Source: Natranaeroarchaeum aerophilus (lineage in GTDB: Archaea; Halobacteriota; Halobacteria; Halobacteriales; Natronoarchaeaceae). Taken from it: DNA of 64,000 bases. Below the pieces are notes generated by a model that saw only the letters and a program-made list of their open reading frames with translations, did not search any database and was not told the DNA's origin. The stretch spans positions 236,043-300,042 of the forward strand of contig NZ_JAKRVY010000003.1 in NCBI RefSeq assembly GCF_023638055.1. The letters are read 5' to 3'. Every line of letters starts with the position of its first letter. Within the stretch, counting starts at the first letter, position 1. The position numbers were made by a program, and so were the translations under genes. Positions 44,283 to 51,481 of this stretch are shown here, piece by piece.

Positions 44283-44684
44283 CTTCTACGAGGAGCGAAC
44301 GCGACGAGTGAAGCGGCTCAGGGATTCGAAGTAGACAGGACGCCCACAGCGTAGCGAGCACGTCCTAGCGTAGTTCGAATCCCATCGTGCCCGTTCACTC
44401 CTTGCAGTCGCTCGCGGGCGCGATGATGTTCGCAAACAAACCGCGTTTGCTCACTCCCATCGTGCCCGCTGATTCTGCGGCGTCGACGAGAACGCAGTGA
44501 TCGACGACTCGAAGCGGCTTGCCGCTTCGGTGAACGGACGTGAGAAGCGAATCGATGACCGCGTGAGATTCGGAGCAGACCGTGGGTCTGCGCGAAACAT
44601 GGGTTCGCGGACATCGTTCGAGGGCGGGCGTTCAGATTGCAGGACCTGCGAAAAAGAGAGAGTGTCGTCTCTCCCGACGTTCTG
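44283..44684 (+). repeat. Serial tRNA-Arg(TCT) 3'-end copies, no gene
   Basis: The 21-nt tRNA 3' segment from GTTCGAATCC to TGCCCG (44262-44282) recurs exactly at 44373-44393. A shorter CCCATCGTGCCCGCT (44270-44284) recurs at 44456-44470. Between copies are GC-rich, haloarchaeal low-complexity stretches (GAGCGAACGCGACGAGTGAAGCG) without coding character. Copies lack the 5' half and cannot fold into tRNAs. The spacing (111 and 83 bp) is far too short for an integrated element, so only end-scars or duplications remain. Confidence 0.78.
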
Positions 44685-45110
44685 TCACTCGTGATCGGAG
44701 GGAACCGCGACGACGGGCCGATCAGCGTTCAGCAGTAGCGCCTGGGTGACGCTCCCAAACACGGCCTGACCGAACGGTGACCGTTTGCGCGCACTCACGA
44801 CGATGTAGTCGGCGTCCTGTGCGGTGCTGTACTCGATCAGTTCCTCAGCAGTGTTCCCCGTCAGTCCGACGGGGTCGAACTCCTCGACACCATCGACGTC
44901 GTCCGCGATCCGACGGGCCATCTGTGTAGCCTTTTGCGTCGAGAGGCTCCGTTCGTGGTCCGCGTCGTATCCCCCTTCCGGGTTCGGGACACCGACTTCG
45001 CCCACGTGGACCACATGCAGGCTGACAGCCGCGTCGTCAGCGAGTCGTCTCGCCGCCCGAATCACGGACTGTGCTCGCTCCGACTGATCGACTGCGGCAA
45101 CGACTGGCAT
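44685..45110 (-). CDS. Universal stress protein
   Basis: 141 residues. Usp fold starting VVAAVDQSERAQSVIRAA. The C-terminal VSARKRSPFGQAVFGSVTQALLLNADRPVV has S-x-R-K-R-S-P-F-G, a variant of the ATP-loop G-2x-G-9x-G. It resembles its neighbour at 45257, which has GGRKQSPSRSAVFGSVTQSVIRS, so the two likely arose by duplication although they now face apart. An ATP-binding role is uncertain. Confidence 0.85.
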   Translation of the reverse strand: MPVVAAVDQSERAQSVIRAARRLADDAAVSLHVVHVGEVGVPNPEGGYDADHERSLSTQKATQMARRIADDVDGVEEFDPVGLTGNTAEELIEYSTAQDADYIVVSARKRSPFGQAVFGSVTQALLLNADRPVVAVPSDHE

Positions 45111-45256
45111 ACCAGAACCATGACCATATCCCGTCTTAATTGGTCGTGGTTAGTATCAGTTCGAGGATATAATCGGCCGCAAGCACCGGCCGGTTCGGAT
45201 CGGAGTCCGCTCCGCCCCTGCCGTATATACCCCACACTGTGGTGTCCGTACACGCT

Positions 45257-45667
45257 ATGTACGAGATACTGATGCCGATCGACACCAGCGAAGCGCGCGG
45301 ACACCGACAGGCGACGTTCGTCACCGAACTCCCGGGTGTCGGCGAGTCCATTCACGTCTCGTTGCTGTACGTGTTCGACGATCCGGATCGGGCGGAGACG
45401 ACTGCGCCGCGCCAGATCAGCGGCGGGAGCGCGGCGTTCAAGCGGCTACAGGAATCCGGCATCGGTATCGAACAGCTCGCCAGAACGGGCAAGCCGGCCG
45501 AGGAAATCGTCCGCACTGCAGAGGAGATCGACGCCGATCAGATCGTGCTCGGGGGACGCAAGCAGTCGCCGAGTCGATCTGCAGTGTTTGGGAGCGTCAC
45601 CCAGTCGGTAATTCGGAGCACGGAGCGGCCGGTGACGGTAACAGGGGGCGAGATGGCCGAGACGTGA
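45257..45667 (+). CDS. Universal stress protein
   Basis: 136 residues from ATG 45257. Usp domain with the N-terminal EILMPIDTSEARGHRQA lacking the usual DGS. The loop GGRKQSPSRSAVFGSVTQSVIRS fits the ATP-type signature GxxxSP...GSV better than its divergent partner at 44685. TATATAC (45223-45229) lies about 30 bp ahead of the ATG. Five Usp genes in one 64-kb window is a notable concentration. Confidence 0.85.
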   Translation: MYEILMPIDTSEARGHRQATFVTELPGVGESIHVSLLYVFDDPDRAETTAPRQISGGSAAFKRLQESGIGIEQLARTGKPAEEIVRTAEEIDADQIVLGGRKQSPSRSAVFGSVTQSVIRSTERPVTVTGGEMAET

Positions 45668-45674
45668 TCGACGG

Positions 45675-46352
45675 TCAGACGGCGGACGGGTCACCGCTTT
45701 CGAGGTCCCGATACAGATAGTACGAGTAGGCGACTGGCACGAACGCGGTCACCAGCAACGGGACGAACATGGCGGCGAACGCGAGTCCGATCTGCCCACT
45801 GACGTAGCCACCGACGAGTCCGACGAGCGCGACGAGCGCGCTCCATTTGAACAGCGTTGCGCCGAGGGCGTTCGTTCGGTCCCAGACCTCGTCGCTACTC
45901 AGGGTCCACGGCGTCCGGATGCCGATAAACCAGTTGCGTTTGGCCTGTTCGAGGACGACGCCGACGTAGTAAAACAGTGGAATCATCCCCGCGAGCACGA
46001 GCAGCGTGAAATCGAACTCGTAGCCGAGGTTGAACGCGACCATCCCGACGTGAAGCAGGGTCATGTACGCCGCGAAGACGACGACGAACCAGTCGTAGTA
46101 GGGCCGGAACGCCGTGATATTCTCCCGGAGCGGGTCGATCCGCGGCAGTAGCGCAAACAGTCCGACGAGCCCGGCTGTCATGGCGGGCAAGAGCCAGAGC
46201 CCGATCGCCGTCGACATCGTACCGTCCGGCTCACCCCCCGCATCCCAGTTGGTGACAAACTGGTCGGGGAGGTCGGGCGCGGCGACGAGGCTCGCGATCG
46301 CGGCGAGAAGGACAAATCCGAGCGCGAGCCCAAAGCGGTGTGTCGTGTTCAT
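45675..46352 (-). CDS. SdpI/DUF1648-like membrane protein
   Basis: 225 residues with about six transmembrane helices. The N-terminal half carries the DUF1648-type segment (VAAPDLPDQFVTNWDAGGEPDG, a short extracytoplasmic loop that follows helix 1). The C-terminal half is the SdpI-family core with NWFIGIRTPWTLSSDEVWDRTN, a hallmark of that family. Bacillus SdpI gives immunity to a secreted toxin by sequestering a repressor; in haloarchaea the role is unknown. Its stop is 8 bp from the convergent Usp gene end. Confidence 0.85.
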   Translation of the reverse strand: MNTTHRFGLALGFVLLAAIASLVAAPDLPDQFVTNWDAGGEPDGTMSTAIGLWLLPAMTAGLVGLFALLPRIDPLRENITAFRPYYDWFVVVFAAYMTLLHVGMVAFNLGYEFDFTLLVLAGMIPLFYYVGVVLEQAKRNWFIGIRTPWTLSSDEVWDRTNALGATLFKWSALVALVGLVGGYVSGQIGLAFAAMFVPLLVTAFVPVAYSYYLYRDLESGDPSAV

Positions 46353-46415
46353 GGCAGGTGATTGATCAGGGTACCTGATAAAGAGCGTGCCGTCCTCGGC
46401 GAACTCGGGGTCCGA

Positions 46416-46742
46416 TCACAGCTGGCGGGGGAGCACCTGTCCCCAGACGTGCTTGTCCAGCAGCCGTACGGTCAGCGGTTCCTCGACGTCGATGCAACAG
46501 GAGAGTCGCGGATACCCGAACCGGACCGCGGCGGCGTCGTGCCAGTGGACAGGCTCCGGAGCGGGGTCGACCTCGACAGTGCAGGTCGAACAGAGCCCGC
46601 GCCCGCCGCAGTTGGCGTACTGTGAGATAGTTCCGTACACCGGGAACCCCCGTTCCAGTAGTTCCTCGCGAAGGTTCGCGCCCCGCTCGACGTCGATTGT
46701 CGTCTCCTCCCCATCGGCGACGACCGTCACTGGAACGCCCAT
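46416..46742 (-). CDS. [2Fe-2S] ferredoxin
   Basis: 108 residues. Ligands C45, C51 and C54 in NCGGRGLCSTC and a fourth in LSCC (C82 or C83) give C-x5-C-x2-C-x(n)-C, the adrenodoxin/plant-like fold pattern with CGGRGLCSTCTVEV. The protein lacks the acidic N-terminal extension of the major haloarchaeal ferredoxin and has a basic end, so it is probably a specialised electron carrier. Divergent start with the 46852 gene, about 110 bp between them. Confidence 0.9.
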   Translation of the reverse strand: MGVPVTVVADGEETTIDVERGANLREELLERGFPVYGTISQYANCGGRGLCSTCTVEVDPAPEPVHWHDAAAVRFGYPRLSCCIDVEEPLTVRLLDKHVWGQVLPRQL

Positions 46743-46851
46743 AGCGGCGAGTACGGCTGCCGCCCACCTGAGACTACCGACTGGCGCTGCTCACTGGCCC
46801 GGCGAGCCGAAACTCCAGTGTTTTACCTTCCCAGGCCGAACGAGCCGGTTG

Positions 46852-47259
46852 ATGGAAGGTCTCGTCCGGCAGCGAGTGCTCGCCGAGCACGAGGAGACGG
46901 TCGGATCAGTGATCACCGCTGCACGAACGGTTGCCCGGACGCTTCCAGATCCCGTCACCGATGCGGAGACGGTTGCGGTACCGCTCGCGGCGCTACTCCG
47001 GGAACGAGAACTGCTCGGGGAGGTGCTTGCGATGCTCGACACCGGTGCCGACGCACTGGAGACGGTCGTGGCTGGGGATCCAGTCCCGGCACCGCCGTAT
47101 CTGTCGGTCAGGAGCGTCGGCCCGGTCTGTCGTGCGACGCTGGCGGACGGTCGCCGGCTAGTGATCGATCTGCGAGTGTTCGCGATCGAGCGCCGTCCTG
47201 TCCGATATCGCTTTGCTGCCCCCGACCCGGCGGCCTGTCTTCGGGTCCGACTCCGGTGA
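46852..47259 (+). CDS. Conserved haloarchaeal protein of unknown function
   Basis: 135 residues from ATG 46852. N-terminal two-thirds helical (MEGLVRQRVLAEHEETVG, AVPLAALLRERELLGEVLAML), with a beta-rich end (PVCRATLADGRRLVIDLRVFAIERRPVRYRF) containing the only Cys. No membrane segment or metal motif. Not recognised beyond a haloarchaeal DUF. Transcribed toward the 22-bp palindrome and the IS element that follow. Confidence 0.6.
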   Translation: MEGLVRQRVLAEHEETVGSVITAARTVARTLPDPVTDAETVAVPLAALLRERELLGEVLAMLDTGADALETVVAGDPVPAPPYLSVRSVGPVCRATLADGRRLVIDLRVFAIERRPVRYRFAAPDPAACLRVRLR

Positions 47260-47280
47260 TGGTGTCACGTGCTGTCCGCT

Positions 47281-47302
47281 GTCACATTGTATACAATGTA
47301 AC
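47281..47302. promoter_or_regulatory. Near-perfect 22-bp palindrome
   Basis: The core ACATTGTATACAATGT (47284-47299) is a perfect 16-bp palindrome; with flanks GT and AC it covers 22 bp with one mismatched pair. Two GTAACATC copies follow (47298-47314). It lies between the stop of the 46852 gene and the left end of the IS1341-type element, in what was probably the ilvD 3' flank before insertion. It looks like an operator for a dimeric regulator or a terminator-like element. Confidence 0.5.
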
Positions 47303-47387
47303 ATCGTAACATCGCATACAGCGTCGAGGGGGGTACTCCCGAATCAAATGCTCGCAGTGAACCGGCGCAAAGCGCCGAATGCTTTCA

Positions 47388-48917
47388 GCATAATTCGAGG
47401 TGGAGCCTCCGACCTCAAGTCGTGCGGGACCGAAGGTCCCGCTGACCATCCGAACGGGCCTGCGGCCCGTGAGGAGAGAGCGAGTGTAGCGAGCCAGTAG
47501 GTCGGAGAGGAAACCGACAAAAGACGACGCAACCGCACGACGGTAGCTACCCGACCCCCAAGATTATAAGAACCGTCAAGTAGTAATCTGAAATATGGAG
47601 GTACGTCGAACTGCGCCGGTCAAACTCGTCGTTCCCGATGAGCGGCGCGACGACCTCCACAAATCTGCGCGACAGTTCCTCTACTGTGCGAATCGTGCTG
47701 CCGAGTTCTGTTGGGACGACGACTCCTACACAAACTGCATCACTGCGAACTCAACTGCCCGAGATGCACTCTACGCGGAGCTGCGGGAAGAAACTGATCT
47801 CACTGCCAACCTCGTTCAAGAGGCCATCCGACGCGCCGTCCAAGCGACGAAAGGGTGTGTCGAACGGTGGAAACAGGGCAAGCGTGTGAGCCAACCGGAG
47901 TTCACCTCGTGGAGCATGGTCTACGATAAGCGAAGTGCCACATTCTACCGGAACAAAGTCTCGCTCTCAACTGTCAACGGGCGTGTTGAGTGTGACTTTG
48001 AACTCCCGGCAGACAGCCCAACGCCCTACGAACAGTACGTTCTTTCGGAGGGGTACGAGTTCCGGGCGAGCACACTGCAATACGACGAGGTGGCCGATGA
48101 GTTCTACTTCCACATTACAACCCGGAAGTATGATGACGACGAATCCGAGGTTTCGGCAGATACCGGGCACCAAACAGTCCTCGGTATCGACCTCGGCGTC
48201 AACAGCCTCGCAGTAGCTTCGACCGGCACGTTCTGGCAGGGAGACGACTACGACCATTGGTGCCGCGAGTTCGAGAAGCGGCGTGGTGAGATGCAACAGC
48301 GCGGCACGCAAGCCGCACACAACGCGCTTCTTCGCCTTGGAAAGCGTGAAGAAGCGTGGCGAAAGCAGTACATCCACAGGGTTGCCAATGAGATCGTTTC
48401 TGAAGCCGTCGAACACGACTGCGACGTAATCGTGTTCGAGGATTTGAGCGATATCCGTGAGCGTCTCCCGCAGGCTAAATGGCACCATGTTTGGGCGTTC
48501 CGACGCCTGTACGAGTACGTCTCCTACAAGGCACCAGAACAAGGCGTTTCCGTGGAGCAAGTCGAGTCGAACCACACGTCCCAGCGCTGTTCTCGGACGG
48601 ATTGTGGCTTCACGCACGAAGCGAACCGCCACGGAGAACACTTCGAGTGCCAGAAATGCGGTTACGAGGTGAACGCGGACTATAATGCAGCGAAGAATAT
48701 CGGGCTGCACTATGCCCGAAAGCGGAAACACAGACTCCGTTCCTCGCCCACGTCGGGGGGCGGAGACGCACCAGTAGACGTGCGTATAAATGGTGGGACG
48801 TTGAACGGCGAGAGTTACCAGCCTATTGCTGGGGACTGATTGCCGGGAGTCCACATCAAAGCCCTACCCTCAAGCACCGAGGCGCAGAGCGCCGAGGGAG
48901 TAGGGTAGGGTAGTTTA
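47388..48917 (+). mobile_element. IS1341-type element (tnpB only) inserted in the ilvD stop codon
   Basis: About 1530 bp. Left end begins GCATAATTCGAGG after TTCA (47384-47387); right end finishes in hairpin CCCTACCCT...AGGGTAGGG (48862-48910) plus TAGTTTA. Boundaries follow from joining the flanks: ...GCTTTCA + CTCGTC... restores an ilvD that ends GAG TGA, whereas with the element it ends GAG TAA. The left end resembles that of the tnpA-tnpB element at 50901 (GCTGAATTGAGG). There is no tnpA, so movement needs a transposase in trans. Confidence 0.75.
47595..48839 (+). CDS. tnpB: TnpB RNA-guided nuclease (IS1341-type)
   Basis: 414 residues, intact. N-terminal wedge/REC region (1-190) followed by the RuvC-like nuclease: D199 in GIDLGVNSLAVAS, E282 in IVFEDLSDIRE, D362 in NADYNAAKNIG, all three catalytic carboxylates present. 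A Zn ribbon CSRTDC...CQKC lies between E282 and D362. TnpB proteins are guided by an RNA made from the right end of their own element and cut DNA next to a short target-adjacent motif, which keeps the element in place after excision. Here the guide would come from the ilvD-side flank. Confidence 0.93.
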   Translation: MEVRRTAPVKLVVPDERRDDLHKSARQFLYCANRAAEFCWDDDSYTNCITANSTARDALYAELREETDLTANLVQEAIRRAVQATKGCVERWKQGKRVSQPEFTSWSMVYDKRSATFYRNKVSLSTVNGRVECDFELPADSPTPYEQYVLSEGYEFRASTLQYDEVADEFYFHITTRKYDDDESEVSADTGHQTVLGIDLGVNSLAVASTGTFWQGDDYDHWCREFEKRRGEMQQRGTQAAHNALLRLGKREEAWRKQYIHRVANEIVSEAVEHDCDVIVFEDLSDIRERLPQAKWHHVWAFRRLYEYVSYKAPEQGVSVEQVESNHTSQRCSRTDCGFTHEANRHGEHFECQKCGYEVNADYNAAKNIGLHYARKRKHRLRSSPTSGGGDAPVDVRINGGTLNGESYQPIAGD

Positions 48918-48937
48918 CTCGTCTTTCGCGCCGGGGT
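48840..48937 (+). ncRNA. Putative TnpB guide RNA (omega RNA) 3' part and guide, element 1
   Basis: Family knowledge says the guide RNA overlaps the 3' end of tnpB and the right end, and its last 16-20 nt are the flank. Here the right end forms an outer stem CCCTACCCT/AGGGTAGGG (48862-48870 with 48902-48910) and an inner stem GGCGC/GCGCC (48881-48893). The guide would start at about 48918, CTCGTCTTTCGCGCC, the ilvD end. The 5' end of the RNA cannot be seen from sequence. Confidence 0.4.
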
Positions 48938-50639
48938 TCGTCACCGCACCGTTGGCCGCCGAACCGAAGAGCTGGCCGTACTTGGCCATAACGCCGTTGG
49001 TGTAGTTCGGCTCTGGTTCCTCGCGCTCGTCGAGACGACGTTCGATCTCCTCGTCGGAGACGTCAAAGGCGAGGGTACGCTCCTCGACGTCGATCGTCAC
49101 GATGTCGCCGTCTTCGAGTGCGGCGATGGGACCATCGGCCGCGGCCTCGGGGGCGACGTGGCCGATCGAGAAGCCACGGGTTGCACCCGAAAAGCGTCCG
49201 TCAGTGAAGAGCGCGACGTCCTCGGCGTGGCCCTGTCCCGCGACGGCGCTCGTGACGCCGAGCATCTCGCGCATGCCGGGGCCGCCCTGTGGCCCCTCGT
49301 TTCGGATGCAGATCGCGTCGCCAGATTCGACGTGACCCTCCTGGACGTACTTCATGGCCGCTTCCTCGTTCTCGAAGACGCGGGCGGGGCCCTCGTGGCG
49401 AAGGTCCTCCTCGCCGGTGACTTTGAGGACCGCGCCGTCGGGGGCGAGGTTGCCCGTCAGGATTCGGATCGCGCCCTGTTCGTTTTTCGGCTCGTCGACC
49501 GAGTAGAGATAGTCGACGTCGAGGTCGTCGAGGTCGGGCAGGTCCATCGCGTCCAGTTCCTCGCCGATGGTGTTGCCCGTCACGGTCAGCGCGTCGCTGT
49601 GGAGCAGTCCGGCCTCGTAGAGCGCGTTGAGAACGACCGGGACGCCACCGACCTCGTGGAGGTCGTTCATGACCTTCTCGCCGCCGGGCTGGAGGTCGGC
49701 GATCTTCGGCGTCTTGCGGCTGATCTCGTCGAACTCCTCGATGTCGAGATCGATCCCCGCCTCGGCGGCGAGCGCCAGCAGGTGGAGCACGGCGTTGGTC
49801 GAGCCGCCGATGGCGACCTGCAGGGCGATGGCGTTCTCGAAGGATTCCTTGGTGAGGTAGTCGGAGGGACGTCGTCGCTCCTCGACAACCTCGACGGCGA
49901 GTTCGCCAGCCTCGCGGGCGATCTCGTAGCGCTCGTCGGCCTCGGCGGGCGCGCTGGCACTGCCCAGCGGTGCGAATCCGAGCGCCTCGCTCAGGGAGGC
50001 CATCGTGTTCGCGGTGAACATCCCGCCACACGAGCCCGCGCCGGGGCAGGCGGTCCGTTCCATCTCGTCGAGTTCGTCCTCGCTCATCTCGCCCTCGGCG
50101 ACCGCGCCGACGCCCTCGAAGACGTTCTGGATCGTCACCTCGCGGCCCTCGTGCTCGCCGGGCATGATCGAGCCGCCGTACAGGAAGACCGAAGGGAGAT
50201 CGGTGCGGATCATCGCCATCATCATGCCGGGCATGTTCTTGTCACAGCCGCCGATCGTCACGAGACCGTCCATGCGCTCGCCAAAGGCGACCAGCTCGAC
50301 CGAGTCGGCGATGATCTCGCGGGACGTGAGCGAGGCTTTCATCCCCTCGGTTCCCATCGAGATGGCGTCGCTGATCGTGATCGTCCCGAACTCGATCGGC
50401 ATTCCATCGCGATCGTCGACGGCATCGTACGCGCTCTGTGCCACGTCGTCGAGGTGGACGTTACACGGCGTGATATCCGCCGCGGGGTTCGCCACGCCGA
50501 TCATCGGCGCGGAGAGGTCATCGTCGTCGTAGCCCATCGCACGGAACATCGCACGGTGGGGCGCTCGTTCGACCCCTTCGGTCACTTCGCTGCTCGGAAG
50601 CTCGGGGTCTTTCTCGCGGCCCGTGGGTTCATTGTTCAT
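48915..50639 (-). CDS. ilvD: Dihydroxy-acid dehydratase
   Basis: 574 residues, complete. Dehydrates dihydroxy acids in valine, leucine and isoleucine synthesis. Fe-S and active-site motifs: GGCDKNMPGMMMA, CPGAGSCGGMFTANTM, and near the C-terminus GPQGGPGMREML and TDGRFSGATRG. The stop codon TAA is supplied by the adjacent IS end; the uninterrupted gene would have ended in TGA at the same residue, so the protein is unchanged. The potential downstream hairpin CGGCGC/GCGCCG (47362-47376) is now 1.5 kb away behind the element. Upstream of the start, AT-rich DNA divides it from the amylase remnant. Confidence 0.95.
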   Translation of the reverse strand: MNNEPTGREKDPELPSSEVTEGVERAPHRAMFRAMGYDDDDLSAPMIGVANPAADITPCNVHLDDVAQSAYDAVDDRDGMPIEFGTITISDAISMGTEGMKASLTSREIIADSVELVAFGERMDGLVTIGGCDKNMPGMMMAMIRTDLPSVFLYGGSIMPGEHEGREVTIQNVFEGVGAVAEGEMSEDELDEMERTACPGAGSCGGMFTANTMASLSEALGFAPLGSASAPAEADERYEIAREAGELAVEVVEERRRPSDYLTKESFENAIALQVAIGGSTNAVLHLLALAAEAGIDLDIEEFDEISRKTPKIADLQPGGEKVMNDLHEVGGVPVVLNALYEAGLLHSDALTVTGNTIGEELDAMDLPDLDDLDVDYLYSVDEPKNEQGAIRILTGNLAPDGAVLKVTGEEDLRHEGPARVFENEEAAMKYVQEGHVESGDAICIRNEGPQGGPGMREMLGVTSAVAGQGHAEDVALFTDGRFSGATRGFSIGHVAPEAAADGPIAALEDGDIVTIDVEERTLAFDVSDEEIERRLDEREEPEPNYTNGVMAKYGQLFGSAANGAVTNPGAKDE

Positions 50640-50762
50640 ACCCCGTCAATTCGGGTCGGGAACCTTAAGTGACCAGATTCCTCGCAGGGTAGCTGATTCT
50701 ATATCCGAAAGAGAATCTCTGAAAAATAGTTTTAAATATCCAACTGATTCTATTCACTAACA

Positions 50763-50785
50763 GTATATAATTATAATTTATATAC
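50763..50785. promoter_or_regulatory. TATA-rich dyad upstream of the interrupted amylase
   Basis: GTATATAATT, three bases, then ATTTATATAC (50763-50785) form an inverted repeat matching in 9 of 10 positions, containing TATA boxes in both directions. It lies 85 bp ahead of the ATG at 50870 and 125 bp from the ilvD start on the other side. Likely the promoter (and perhaps operator) of the amylase before the IS insertion. Confidence 0.5.
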
Positions 50786-50869
50786 AGTTAGGCATGCAAC
50801 TTTGTGTGGGATGAGTACAGGTGACATGAGAGGCGACTCCATGGGCGCTCATCCGCACAGTTACCAACC

Positions 50870-50900
50870 ATGACACGCAAAACGACGCAGGGACGATTTA
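50870..50900 (+). pseudogene. 5' fragment of secreted alpha-amylase (start codon and first codons)
   Basis: ATG at 50870 begins MTRKTTQGRF and then runs into the IS left end, where the frame stops after one more codon (TGA at 50903). Joined to the frame at 52738, it restores MTRKTTQGRFTSLTRRSFVK, a textbook Tat signal start. So this is the true start of the gene whose body lies 1.8 kb to the right. Confidence 0.7.
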
Positions 50901-51072
50901 GCTGAATTGAGGCGCTAAGCCCCCTTCCTCAGCGAGCGCCGACCGAACGGGAGGCGCGAGCAGGGAGGGGATACAGCGCCGCACGGTTCTCATACATTCT
51001 ACGGTTACAGGCCCACAGGCCCACGCAGTCGTAACGTTTTTGCAGTAGGGTAGCTAGTATTGACCGAACCTA

Positions 51073-51477
51073 ATGGAGTATGACCTCGACTCGGGAGCGC
51101 ACTCGATGTATTCCCTGCACTATCACCTGATACTCACCACGAAGTATCGGCGCGGAGTGCTAACCGAGGAGCGAACCCAATTCATTCACCAGGTCATCAG
51201 CGGGTTCACGGACAACTACGGTGTCGAACTGACAAACCTCGACGGCGAGGACGACCACGTACACATCCTCTTCCGAGCGAAACCAACCACAGACCTCGTG
51301 AAGTTCATCAACACGGTCAAGGGCGCGACCGCCCGCCGTATCCGCAACGAGTACGCGGACGAACTGAAGACCGAACTGTGGGGCGACTCGTTCTGGAACG
51401 ACTCGTACTGCCTCATCTCGACGGGGCAGGTGTCGCTGGATGTGCTGAAACAGTATGTAGAGGACCAACGCGAGTAG
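51073..51477 (+). CDS. tnpA: IS200-type Y1/HUH transposase TnpA
   Basis: 134 residues, full length. HUH motif HVH at H62-V63-H64 (EDDHVHILF) binds the metal, and the catalytic tyrosine is Y128 in LKQYVEDQ of the C-terminal helix. HYHLILTTKYRRGVL is the conserved beta-strand start. Cuts and rejoins single-stranded ends that form hairpins, giving peel-and-paste movement at a short target. Ends 4 bp before tnpB on the same strand, one operon. Confidence 0.94.
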   Translation: MEYDLDSGAHSMYSLHYHLILTTKYRRGVLTEERTQFIHQVISGFTDNYGVELTNLDGEDDHVHILFRAKPTTDLVKFINTVKGATARRIRNEYADELKTELWGDSFWNDSYCLISTGQVSLDVLKQYVEDQRE

Positions 51478-51481
51478 TGCC

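Noticed and set aside
44373..44470. Possible second and third tRNA genes after tRNA-Arg(TCT)
   Set aside because: Only the 3' T-arm/acceptor part is present; no D-arm, anticodon arm or 5' acceptor strand.
49158..50672. 504-codon plus-strand frame opposite ilvD
   Set aside because: Antisense shadow of a complete ilvD with all catalytic cysteines.
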